A DNA stretch of 64,000 nucleotides, taken from assembly GCA_025934775.1 (NCBI GenBank), contig JAICWO010000003.1, positions 186,001 to 250,000 on the forward strand, given 5' to 3'. The notes under the pieces are model-generated. The model saw only the letters and a program-made list of their open reading frames with translations, was not told the DNA's origin and made no database searches. Positions 53,021 through 59,957 of the stretch are shown piece by piece. A program made the translations under genes and the position numbers. The first letter of the stretch is position 1. Each line of letters opens with the position of its first letter. The DNA is from Gemmatimonadaceae bacterium (GTDB lineage Bacteria > Gemmatimonadota > Gemmatimonadetes > Gemmatimonadales > Gemmatimonadaceae).

Positions 53021-53323
53021 CTACTTCCGACGAGTTCGGCCGACCGTGCGGCGTGATCGCGGAATGCGCTTGCGTTGCGCGCCCGTCGTGGGCTCGGACG
53101 AAGCGCGTTCGACTTCGACGAGCAGTTGTGCGAGAGTCAGTCTGAGCGCCTTTGCGAAGCGATCGGCGACATCGAGCGACAAGCTGGACTCACCGCGCTC
53201 GACCGACCCCTCAAAGTTCCGCGATACGCGAGCCTTATCGGCCAGCTTCTCTTGAGAGAGGCCGGCTTCGATTCGTAAACGTCGTACCGTCTCGCCGAAT
53301 GCCCGGCGCAGCGTCGTCGTCAT
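53021..53323 (-). CDS. XRE-family regulator
   Basis: The 100-aa protein has FGETVRRLRIEAGLSQEKLA, SRNFEGSVERGESSLSLDVA and DRFAKALRLTLAQLLVEVER, a standard XRE helix-turn-helix, and a basic C-terminal tail. Start at ATG 53323 (M-T-T-T-L) is chosen over the GTG at 53341. Convergent with the CI-like gene and divergent from the small-protein run starting at 53421. Confidence 0.85.
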   Translation of the reverse strand: MTTTLRRAFGETVRRLRIEAGLSQEKLADKARVSRNFEGSVERGESSLSLDVADRFAKALRLTLAQLLVEVERASSEPTTGAQRKRIPRSRRTVGRTRRK

Positions 53324-53420
53324 CGGGGCGTAAGACGCCACGCTCGACGGCCCGAGTCTACCAACTTAACTTGTCATTAGCTCCGGCGTCGTCGCCGGGG
53401 AATTGTCAACGAGGCTGTCG

Positions 53421-53807
53421 ATGGGACCGGAATCCGGCAAGCGAGATCGCACGGTCGAGCTTCTGTCACCAACTGAGCGCGGGTGGTGGCTCCGGACGCG
53501 CCGTCCAGACGACGCCGTGAGCATCGTGTTCCGTCCCGAGGCTGAACCGCTCGCCGTATCGGCCGATCACGACGGTCCCGCCTGCGGCCCATTCCGCGCC
53601 GTGCTCGTCGCGCACGAGGGCAGGATGGCCGTCGTTCAAGTCTTCCTCAATGGCGTAGTCGGTGGGTACATCGTCGATCTCGACACGGCTGACGGCGAGT
53701 CCCGAGTCATTCTTCCTGTTCGCGCTGAACTCGATCGCGCTCTCGGGACTTCCATCGCTGGCTGTTTCGCCGTCGCCCGCGTGCAACTCGCGGACGACGA
53801 GGAATAG
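53421..53807 (+). CDS. Hypothetical beta-rich protein of the element
   Basis: The 128-aa protein has many short strands (PFRAVLVAHEGRMAVVQVF, GGYIVDLDTADGESRVILP) and an acidic end LADDEE. No family recognised. It is followed after 4 bp by the small membrane protein at 53812, so they form one unit. A possible opposite-strand frame in this area looks non-coding. Confidence 0.6.
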   Translation: MGPESGKRDRTVELLSPTERGWWLRTRRPDDAVSIVFRPEAEPLAVSADHDGPACGPFRAVLVAHEGRMAVVQVFLNGVVGGYIVDLDTADGESRVILPVRAELDRALGTSIAGCFAVARVQLADDEE

Positions 53808-53811
53808 CGCA

Positions 53812-54078
53812 GTGAGTGAGTTCGTGAATGCGTTCCTGTCGGCGTGGCGAACGATGCGTACAGACGTTCGCTACCTGCACTCCATCGACTTCAAGTGGCT
53901 CGTCGTGTTCTTCGTCGTGTCCGCCGTCGCCACGGCAGTCGTGCGCGGTATCACGCTGCGGCGACTCTATCGCAAGAACCGACTGCTGCACTTGCTCGTA
54001 GCCGTGCAAGCGGCGAACGACGAACTACGCAGGCGCGGCTCACACCTCCAGATCGACACTGACGGCGTTGAGGTCTGA
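53812..54078 (+). CDS. Small membrane protein (88 aa)
   Basis: GTG 53812. One clear transmembrane helix (WLVVFFVVSAVATAVVRGI, about 31-50) followed by a basic, helical cytoplasmic tail (RLYRKNRLLHLLVAVQAAND). No family recognised; coupled to the preceding gene by 4 bp and followed after 2 bp by another small membrane protein. Confidence 0.65.
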   Translation: MSEFVNAFLSAWRTMRTDVRYLHSIDFKWLVVFFVVSAVATAVVRGITLRRLYRKNRLLHLLVAVQAANDELRRRGSHLQIDTDGVEV

Positions 54079-54080
54079 TT

Positions 54081-54239
54081 GTGAGATTCTGGTACTGGTT
54101 ATGGGACGACTGGTTCTCGGTGAACGTGGGATGGGTGATGGCCGCCGTCGCGCTTGGCATCCTGACCGGCGCGTTCGTTGCCGAACTGCGATTTGAGCGG
54201 CGGCTTCGTCGGCAGTCGCCGGAGAAAACCGTCGAGTGA
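54081..54239 (+). CDS. Small membrane protein (52 aa)
   Basis: GTG 54081 gives a 52-aa frame: aromatic-rich N-terminus (VRFWYWLWDDWFSVNV), one transmembrane segment (GWVMAAVALGILTGAFVAEL) and a basic end. It is below common annotation cut-offs but its place 2 bp after the previous small gene supports it. Reminiscent of holin/antiholin-sized or lysis-linked proteins, without proof. Confidence 0.5.
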   Translation: MRFWYWLWDDWFSVNVGWVMAAVALGILTGAFVAELRFERRLRRQSPEKTVE

Positions 54240-54414
54240 CAGGATATGATGGTGGTCTGCGCGGCTAATCTTCATCCGCCCGCGAGCGGGCGCGGGGTAA
54301 AGAGCGGCGATCCCGGTTTTCATGACCAAGGACCAGGGCGAGACGGCGCTCGGGGCTGTAACGGCCGCATAGCTCGAACTCAGGCACTCAGCCACCGGCT
54401 CGAATATCAAGTAC

Positions 54415-54795
54415 GTGTTAACATCATTAAGGAGTTCTAATCTTTCGCTGCCGACAACCCAAGCGCACCGAACGCAGAAGGCTCGCCGCCTCATTGAGAA
54501 GGCGTACCAGATCAACGAGTCAACTCGCGTCCTGCGCGTCGAACTTCTCGGCGACGCCGTGGCCGTCGCGCGAGTCGTCCAAGGGGACTCGGCGATTCCC
54601 GCGCTTTGGTTCGCGCAGCAGCAGGCCAGTGGCCGTGTCGTTCGCTTGCTTCGCGAGAATCGCGACGCCTTCACGACGCTGCGAGCCATGATCAGGTACT
54701 TGGACGATGCATACGCTCGGTTCGGCGGACCGAACGGTGAGCCTCCGCAGCCAGTGCCGCCGCCATCGAAAGGCTCGCTGCGGCTAATTCGCTAG
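54415..54795 (+). CDS. Hypothetical protein (126 aa), start uncertain
   Basis: The frame from GTG 54415 has helical content: RLIEKAYQINESTRVLRVEL, AVAVARVVQGDSAIPALWFA, LRENRDAFTTLRAMIRYLDD and a Pro-rich end. AAGGAG occurs just after the GTG (54429), so initiation may be further downstream at a rare codon. No family recognised. The 175 bp before it (54240-54414) shows no gene I would defend. Confidence 0.5.
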   Translation: MLTSLRSSNLSLPTTQAHRTQKARRLIEKAYQINESTRVLRVELLGDAVAVARVVQGDSAIPALWFAQQQASGRVVRLLRENRDAFTTLRAMIRYLDDAYARFGGPNGEPPQPVPPPSKGSLRLIR

Positions 54796-54898
54796 GTTTG
54801 CCGCGCCAGCCATAGCCCGAAGAGTTTCGGGGTATTTACGGCAGGCCGAGAGTTAGAGATATTCCAAGGATTCAACAACTTCTCCCTCTCCCTCTGCC

Positions 54899-56542
54899 GT
54901 GGCCGCCAGCGCGCAACTCCTGCTGTTTCCGAGCATTGCCGCCGATGAATTGGCGACCGAGCAAGCGCTCGTGGCCTACCTTGCCGCGCTAGGAGCCGGG
55001 ACGGTTCCGTCGCTCTCGTTCGCGGAGCGGGCGCTCCTGAAGAAGGCCGCGGACCCCGAGTCGCCAATCATCAAGAACCTCCGTCGGGCCATTCGCGATG
55101 GCGAAGATCCGCTCGGCGACGCCTTTGCTCGGCTTCGCAATCCAGTGGAGCGCAGGCCGCTGGGCGCGACGTACACGCCGCTGCCGATCGTAGACGAGAT
55201 GGTGGCTTGGGCTGCGACTCACGCCTTTCCTGATCGCGTCGTTGATCCGGGAACGGGCTCGGCACGCTTCCTTCTCGCGGCCGGTCGGGCATTTCCGCAA
55301 GCGCAACTCGTCGGCCTGGAGATCGATCCGTTGGCCGCGTTGACGGCGCGCGCGAACTTGGCGGCGGCGGGCTTCGCCGGTCGGTCGCGCATTCTGCTCG
55401 GCGACTATCGGACGGAGGTGCTTGAGCGCATCAGCGGCAAGACGCTGTTCATCGGCAACCCGCCATACGTCCGGCATCACTTGATCGCGCCAGAGTGGAA
55501 AGAGTGGCTCGTCACGCAGGCGAAGGCGCGACGGTACGCCGCGAGTCAGCTCGCTGGCCTTCACGTCCACTTCTTTCTCGCTACCCTCGCGCACGCACAC
55601 GATGGTGACTATGGAGCGCTCATTACAGCGGCCGAGTGGCTCGACGTCAACTACGGCAAGCTCGTTCGCGAGCTGTTCCTGAACGAGCTTGGTGGCGAAG
55701 GCATTGTCGTCGTCGAGCCGACCGCCCGACCGTTTCCTGATGCTGCGACGACGGCCGCGATCACGACATTCGAGATCGGCAACCAGCCGTCGTCGATTCG
55801 ACTTTCGCGTGCGCCCGGCGTTGAGGACATCGGGCGTGGTCTCCAGAACGGAATGCTTGTCCGTCGTGAGCGCCTTGCGGCCGAGCGTCGTTGGAGCCCT
55901 CTCCTCCGTATGGCGCGACCCATCCCCGAAGGGTACGTCGAACTCGGCGAACTCTGTCGCGTTCACCGTGGGGCGGTGACGGGTTCAAACAAGGTGTGGA
56001 TCGCCGGTCCGCACAGCGCTGACCTTCCTAAAAGTGTCTTGTACGCGAGCATCACAAAGGCGCGCGAGCTGTTCAACGCTGGCAGTGTACTCGCGGACAC
56101 GCAGCGGTTGCGCCGAGTGATTGACCTGCCGGAAGAGCTGGATGAGTTGCCCGACTCAGAGCGCGGCAGGGTCGATCAATTCCTGAAGTGGGCGCGCACG
56201 ATGGGCGCGGACAAAGGATATGTCGCGACGCATCGGCGGGCTTGGTGGTCGGTAGGATTGCGGCAGCCGCCTCCGATCATGGCGACCTACATGGCGAGGC
56301 GTCCACCCGCGTTCGTAGAGAATCGGGCCGCCGCGCGCTACATCAACATCGCCCACGGCATCTACCCACGAGAGCCGATGAACCCAGTACAGATTGCGAG
56401 CTTGGCCTCCTACCTGATGGTCGCGAGCAAGACCGCCGAGGGACGCACATATGCTGGTGGGTTGATGAAGTTCGAGCCCCGCGAAATGGAGCGGATTCTC
56501 GTGCCCCGTCCCGAACTCCTCGCGGCCGAGGGAGCGAAGTGA
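54899..56542 (+). CDS. N6-adenine-type DNA methyltransferase (XamI-type RM partner)
   Basis: The 547-aa protein has SAM motif I VDPGTGSARFLLAAG, then the catalytic NPPY in LFIGNPPYVRHHL (about residue 184), ending in a long C-terminal region that would read the target. Gamma-type order. No helicase or nuclease motif, so a stand-alone type II methyltransferase. GTG 54899; the endonuclease gene overlaps its stop by 4 nt (GTGA). The Tyr/Asn catalytic motif indicates N6-adenine or N4-cytosine methylation. Confidence 0.9.
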   Translation: MAASAQLLLFPSIAADELATEQALVAYLAALGAGTVPSLSFAERALLKKAADPESPIIKNLRRAIRDGEDPLGDAFARLRNPVERRPLGATYTPLPIVDEMVAWAATHAFPDRVVDPGTGSARFLLAAGRAFPQAQLVGLEIDPLAALTARANLAAAGFAGRSRILLGDYRTEVLERISGKTLFIGNPPYVRHHLIAPEWKEWLVTQAKARRYAASQLAGLHVHFFLATLAHAHDGDYGALITAAEWLDVNYGKLVRELFLNELGGEGIVVVEPTARPFPDAATTAAITTFEIGNQPSSIRLSRAPGVEDIGRGLQNGMLVRRERLAAERRWSPLLRMARPIPEGYVELGELCRVHRGAVTGSNKVWIAGPHSADLPKSVLYASITKARELFNAGSVLADTQRLRRVIDLPEELDELPDSERGRVDQFLKWARTMGADKGYVATHRRAWWSVGLRQPPPIMATYMARRPPAFVENRAAARYINIAHGIYPREPMNPVQIASLASYLMVASKTAEGRTYAGGLMKFEPREMERILVPRPELLAAEGAK

Positions 56543-57510
56543 CGGCACCTCCGATACTCACGGCGGTTCAATTAGAAGCTCTGCGGCAGGAAGCGATCGC
56601 GATATTTCGAGAGGAGCGGATGCAGGAGCCGCTGGAAGATTATCTCGACGCGTTCGACGAGTATCTCGGTGTCACCGAGGAATTGCTGGAAACCAGCGTT
56701 GACCTCACGCAGTTGGAAGAGCACGCACTCACGATCCTGACGAACGAGAGCTTACTCGAAGCGTTCCGCTATCTGGCAGCGCCGCCGATCTCCGAGGCCG
56801 ATCTCAAGACCGTGGCCGATGTGAAATCGCTCGCTGCGGGACGCCTGACCGCCGATCCCGACGCGGTGCGCGAGATCGTCCGGACGGTTCTGATCGGAAT
56901 CGATCGTAAGCGCTTTCCCTGGGTTCAGGAGCATCGAGATCCGCAAGAAAACGAGCGCTACGCTGCGGCGCTTGCGACGGCTGCGCTCTTGGCGACGCAG
57001 CGTGTCGGAACGAATCGCCGGAACACAAGTAAGTCCGATCAGGAAGAGAGGGTGCAGGCGGCGCTGCTTGGTGCGGGCTTCGCGCAGGTGAACACGCGGC
57101 CGCTCTCGACGCTCGCGGACGCGCCGCAGCCCGGAGAGTTTTGTCGCGAGAGTATGCTCGGAACTCGCAAAGCGGACTTTGTGATCGGCCTGCATGATCG
57201 GCGAATCCTCGCGTTGGAATGCAAGGTGTCCAACAGCGAGCTCAATTCGATAAAGCGACTCAACAACGACGCAGCCGTGAAGGCGGGCGTGTGGCTCGAG
57301 GAGTTCGGTGCTCGAAACGTGGTCCCCGCCGCGATGCTCAGCGGGGTCTACAAGCTGCGCCACCTCGAACAAGCGCAGCAACGTGGCCTGACTCTTTTCT
57401 GGGCGCATCGCCTCGACGAGCTGGTCGCGTGGATCGCGAGCACCCGCCCAGCGGAAATGCCTCGCCGCGTCACAGAAGCGCGTCGCGTCGCCGAAGATCG
57501 CCGCCGATAA
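56539..57510 (+). CDS. XamI-like type II restriction endonuclease
   Basis: The 323-aa protein has a helical N-half and a PD-(D/E)xK core near the C-terminus: GTRKADFVIGL supplies the Asp and LALECKVSNSELNSIKRL the E-x-K. RVGTNRRNTSKSDQEERVQA precedes it and, with GEFCRESMLGTRKADF, matches what I know of XamI-family nucleases. XamI recognises GTCGAC. Coupled to the methyltransferase by a 4-nt overlap; the frame is open upstream inside that gene but the start is the GTG at 56539. Confidence 0.78.
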   Translation: MTAPPILTAVQLEALRQEAIAIFREERMQEPLEDYLDAFDEYLGVTEELLETSVDLTQLEEHALTILTNESLLEAFRYLAAPPISEADLKTVADVKSLAAGRLTADPDAVREIVRTVLIGIDRKRFPWVQEHRDPQENERYAAALATAALLATQRVGTNRRNTSKSDQEERVQAALLGAGFAQVNTRPLSTLADAPQPGEFCRESMLGTRKADFVIGLHDRRILALECKVSNSELNSIKRLNNDAAVKAGVWLEEFGARNVVPAAMLSGVYKLRHLEQAQQRGLTLFWAHRLDELVAWIASTRPAEMPRRVTEARRVAEDRRR

Positions 57511-57519
57511 GGGGGAAGT

Positions 57520-57870
57520 GTGGTTCGCCGGAGAAAGACCCGAGCACAGCAGGCCGAGGAATGGGCGAACGCTAGACGTCGGGCGTGGGAGGAGTTTCAG
57601 CCTCGCCTTGCTGCGCTAGCGACGATCGAGGACGCACATCGCCTGATGGCGGATTGCCCGCCGCCCGACACGCCTGCACGATCGTACTTCTCGAATTTCG
57701 CGTTCTTTCTGGACAACCTCGTTCCTCCCGGCGGCGCGAGCGCGTCCGAGCTCATGCTCTATAGCGAATTTGTCGACCGGCTCGTGAATGCGGGAACGCT
57801 CGCGGCCGATCGCGGCGCGGAGGTCAACACGGCGCTCCGGAGTGCCATCGGTTCGGCTCTAATGCGGTAG
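57520..57870 (+). CDS. Hypothetical helical protein after the RM pair
   Basis: The 116-aa protein starts at GTG 57520 after GGGGGAA. It begins with a basic segment (VRRRKTRAQQAEEWANARRR), then helices with WEEFQPRLAALATIEDAHRL and NFAFFLDNLVPPGGASASEL. No family recognised. It could be a small RM-associated controller but no HTH is visible. Confidence 0.6.
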   Translation: MVRRRKTRAQQAEEWANARRRAWEEFQPRLAALATIEDAHRLMADCPPPDTPARSYFSNFAFFLDNLVPPGGASASELMLYSEFVDRLVNAGTLAADRGAEVNTALRSAIGSALMR

Positions 57871-57917
57871 CCGAGGGGCGTGATCGCGCGCAGTCACTCG
57901 CAGTCGGAGAATGACGC

Positions 57918-58082
57918 ATGGCCCGGAAGAAGATGCAGCGCCGCTACGTGAAGGGATCGATCTACCGCGTCGTCGGCCCGTCGAAGGGAGAGCGCAAGCT
58001 GGAGTTCGTCGGCCGGTTCAAGATCGATGGCAAGGAGCATCTGATTTTCAAGACGCAGCGGAAGGCGAAGAAGAGCCGTTAG
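57918..58082 (+). CDS. Small basic protein (54 aa)
   Basis: ATG 57918 to TAG 58082. Strongly basic, with KGERKLEFVGRFKIDGKEHL and a Lys/Arg end. It could be a nucleic-acid-binding peptide. Ribosome binding is not obvious, but the spacing to the previous gene (47 bp) fits one transcript. Confidence 0.5.
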   Translation: MARKKMQRRYVKGSIYRVVGPSKGERKLEFVGRFKIDGKEHLIFKTQRKAKKSR

Positions 58083-58185
58083 CGTAGCCGGATGCCCCGC
58101 ACCGTGGAGGCCGTTGACAGGCCCGTCACTGCCGGGCTAGGTTTCTTCGCGCTACCAAATTCATGTGTCGCAGCCCAGTTCGCCC

Positions 58186-58205
58186 GATGATCACTTAGGA
58201 TCATC
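58186..58205. promoter_or_regulatory. Inverted repeat upstream of the DGQHR gene
   Basis: GATGATC (58186-58192) and its complement GATCATC (58199-58205) with a 6-bp spacer, 40 bp before the ATG at 58246. Together with the preceding 100 bp it forms the only non-coding gap in this part of the element and likely holds the promoter. Confidence 0.55.
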
Positions 58206-58245
58206 ATTATGAACTGGCGGGCATCGCCGGTAGCAAGGAAAAACC

Positions 58246-59382
58246 ATGTTGTACTCAGTTCCCGCCGTGCGGGGCGTCCAGAACGGCCAGGAAGTGTTCC
58301 TGTTCCTTCTCCCCGCCAAGACGCTGAACGCGCTCCCGATCAAGGTTGAGCAGTTCGACCCCGACAAGCCGTACGACGATTCGGCCCAGGGGTATCAGCG
58401 CGCCGCAGAGAAGAACCGCGCTCGCCGCTTTGCGCGGTATCTCGAATCGCCCGACGCGATCTCTCCGACCGCACTGATGCTGAACGACCGGAACCGCGTG
58501 TCGAAGTTCGACGCGGCGAAGGGCGTGCTCACGTTCGACTCGGACAAGGGACCGATCTTCAACTACGACGGCCAGCACCGCGAGCTGGGCTACCGTTTCC
58601 GTTTGGAGAACGATCCCGGATTCTCGGAGTTCCCGATCCCTGTCGTGATGACGCGCGGCATGGACAAGCTCGCCGAGATGCTTCAGTTCCGGACGATCAA
58701 CAGCACGGCGAAGGGGGTCGCCACGGCGCTCGTGAACGCCATCCTCGCGAAGCTGCACGCGACCGAGGGCGATCAGGCGCTCGACGGTGATGTCGGGATG
58801 CAGCGCAACGTCGTCAGCTACAAGGCGACAGAGTTGCTGAACAACGATCCGGACGGCCCGTGGTATCATCTGATCGCGTTGCCAAATCAGTCTCAGTGGA
58901 CCAAGCGCGACATCCGCGAGGACCCGGCTCGTGAGCACACGCGCGTCATCAAGGCCAACTCATTCGTGGATGGTCTGCGACCGATCTACGACTACGTATC
59001 CACGCTCAGCTTGGCGGCGGGGATCGACGAGAAGGCTGAGAACATCGCGCGGATCGTCGGCGAGTTCTGGTCGGCGTTGAAGGAGATGATGCCGGAGGCG
59101 TTCGACGCGGCGAGCGACTACGCCCTGTTCCATTCCGGTGGCGTGGGTCCTATCCACCTCGTGCTTCGCGACTTGCTCGTGAAGATGCACGTCGGCCGTC
59201 GCGACTTCGTGAAGGCCGAGTTCATGGTGATGTTGGAGGGATCGGACTTGCTGAATACCGCCGAGTTCTGGCGGTCGGACAATGAGGACGGTGCGCGCAT
59301 CTACTCGGGCAAGGCGAACTGGCCCGACTTGGCGCGTCGCATCATCCGCGACGTGGACGAGGGCGCGCGCGCGGGCGCGTGA
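58246..59382 (+). CDS. Stand-alone DGQHR-domain protein (DndB-like)
   Basis: The 378-aa protein has the family signature NYDGQHRELGYRFRLEN (about residues 104-120), preceded by RFARYLESPDAISPTALML and followed by MLQFRTINSTAKGVATALV, the usual order in DGQHR proteins such as DndB, the regulator of DNA phosphorothioation operons. No other dnd genes are nearby. A good AAGGA site precedes ATG 58246. It ends the cargo; a terminator follows. In this context it is probably a defence or anti-defence protein linked with DNA-modification sensing. Confidence 0.82.
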   Translation: MLYSVPAVRGVQNGQEVFLFLLPAKTLNALPIKVEQFDPDKPYDDSAQGYQRAAEKNRARRFARYLESPDAISPTALMLNDRNRVSKFDAAKGVLTFDSDKGPIFNYDGQHRELGYRFRLENDPGFSEFPIPVVMTRGMDKLAEMLQFRTINSTAKGVATALVNAILAKLHATEGDQALDGDVGMQRNVVSYKATELLNNDPDGPWYHLIALPNQSQWTKRDIREDPAREHTRVIKANSFVDGLRPIYDYVSTLSLAAGIDEKAENIARIVGEFWSALKEMMPEAFDAASDYALFHSGGVGPIHLVLRDLLVKMHVGRRDFVKAEFMVMLEGSDLLNTAEFWRSDNEDGARIYSGKANWPDLARRIIRDVDEGARAGA

Positions 59383-59401
59383 GCGTTCTCTGACGCAGGC
59401 C

Positions 59402-59431
59402 GAAGGGGTCGTCCGCGAGGGCGGCCCCTTC
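59402..59431 (+). terminator. Terminator after the DGQHR gene
   Basis: GAAGGGGTCGTCC (59402-59414) pairs with GGGCGGCCCCTTC (59419-59431) with two mismatches or wobbles, followed by TTGCTTCC. Ends the plus-strand cargo transcript. Confidence 0.65.
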
Positions 59432-59696
59432 TTGCTTCCCGCACACGGCGTCGAAGAGACCCCCCCAAAGGGGTACGCCCGATGCGCGTAAGTCATTGCG
59501 GCTTACCACGTGGAGGGCGTCCCTCTCAGGGGCCGGTCGCCATTGCACCATCAGATGACACACCGCAAGCGGCCCACAGTGGTAGCATCGCGCGGACTAA
59601 CGCCTTCTCGTTCGCGGAGTTCGCGATCTCCACAGTGGGAGGGGGATTGCTTCGGACACCGGCGATCGACCGATTCGGGCGACAGCGGCGTGGTGT

Positions 59697-59740
59697 GCGT
59701 GACAAGCGTGACGAGCGTGACAGTGCGTGACATGCGTGAC
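59697..59740 (+). repeat. Iteron array: five GCGTGAC heptamers
   Basis: GCGTGAC at 59697, 59706, 59715, 59725 and 59734, spaced 9, 9, 10 and 9 bp, followed by CTGTCAC. The regular one-turn-minus-one spacing resembles iterons bound by a Rep or Xis protein and sits 16 bp from the heptamer pair and 153 bp from the attachment repeat. Confidence 0.85.
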
Positions 59741-59755
59741 CTGTCACAAGTTTGC

Positions 59756-59773
59756 TGTGCCCGAACTGTGCCC
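59756..59773 (+). promoter_or_regulatory. Paired TGTGCCC heptamer, right copy
   Basis: TGTGCCC at 59756-59762 and 59767-59773 (11-bp period). The 18-bp unit differs from the left copy at 49653-49670 by one base. Confidence 0.7.
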
Positions 59774-59892
59774 GCACGCGCGTCAACCATCAACAAAACG
59801 AGGGACCGTCTCTCGACGATCCCTCGCGTAAGTAGCATTCTCACAAGACCATCGGCGATCATCGTCCATCACCGTGAAGCGCGCCGTCCGGC

Positions 59893-59931
<39 letters not shown>

Positions 59932-59957
59932 CCAACGACAAACTCCAACCCCTAAAC

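Larger units (their letters stand above)
59432..59892. other. Right-end non-coding region of the element
   Basis: No gene is credible in these 461 bp. They hold an iteron array (59697-59740), a TGTGCCC pair (59756-59773) and then the right attachment repeat. This is the region where replication, nicking or recombination proteins would act. Confidence 0.7.

Noticed and set aside
53466-53786. Minus-strand 106-aa frame opposite 53421-53807
   Set aside because: The plus frame is continuous with the small-protein operon; the minus frame has no start signal.
54246-54440. Possible 64-aa gene in the gap before 54415
   Set aside because: No ribosome site and composition like non-coding DNA; overlaps the start of the next frame.
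59697-59740. CRISPR-like array
   Set aside because: Repeats are only 7 bp with 2-3 bp gaps, so this is an iteron array and not CRISPR; no cas genes in the window.
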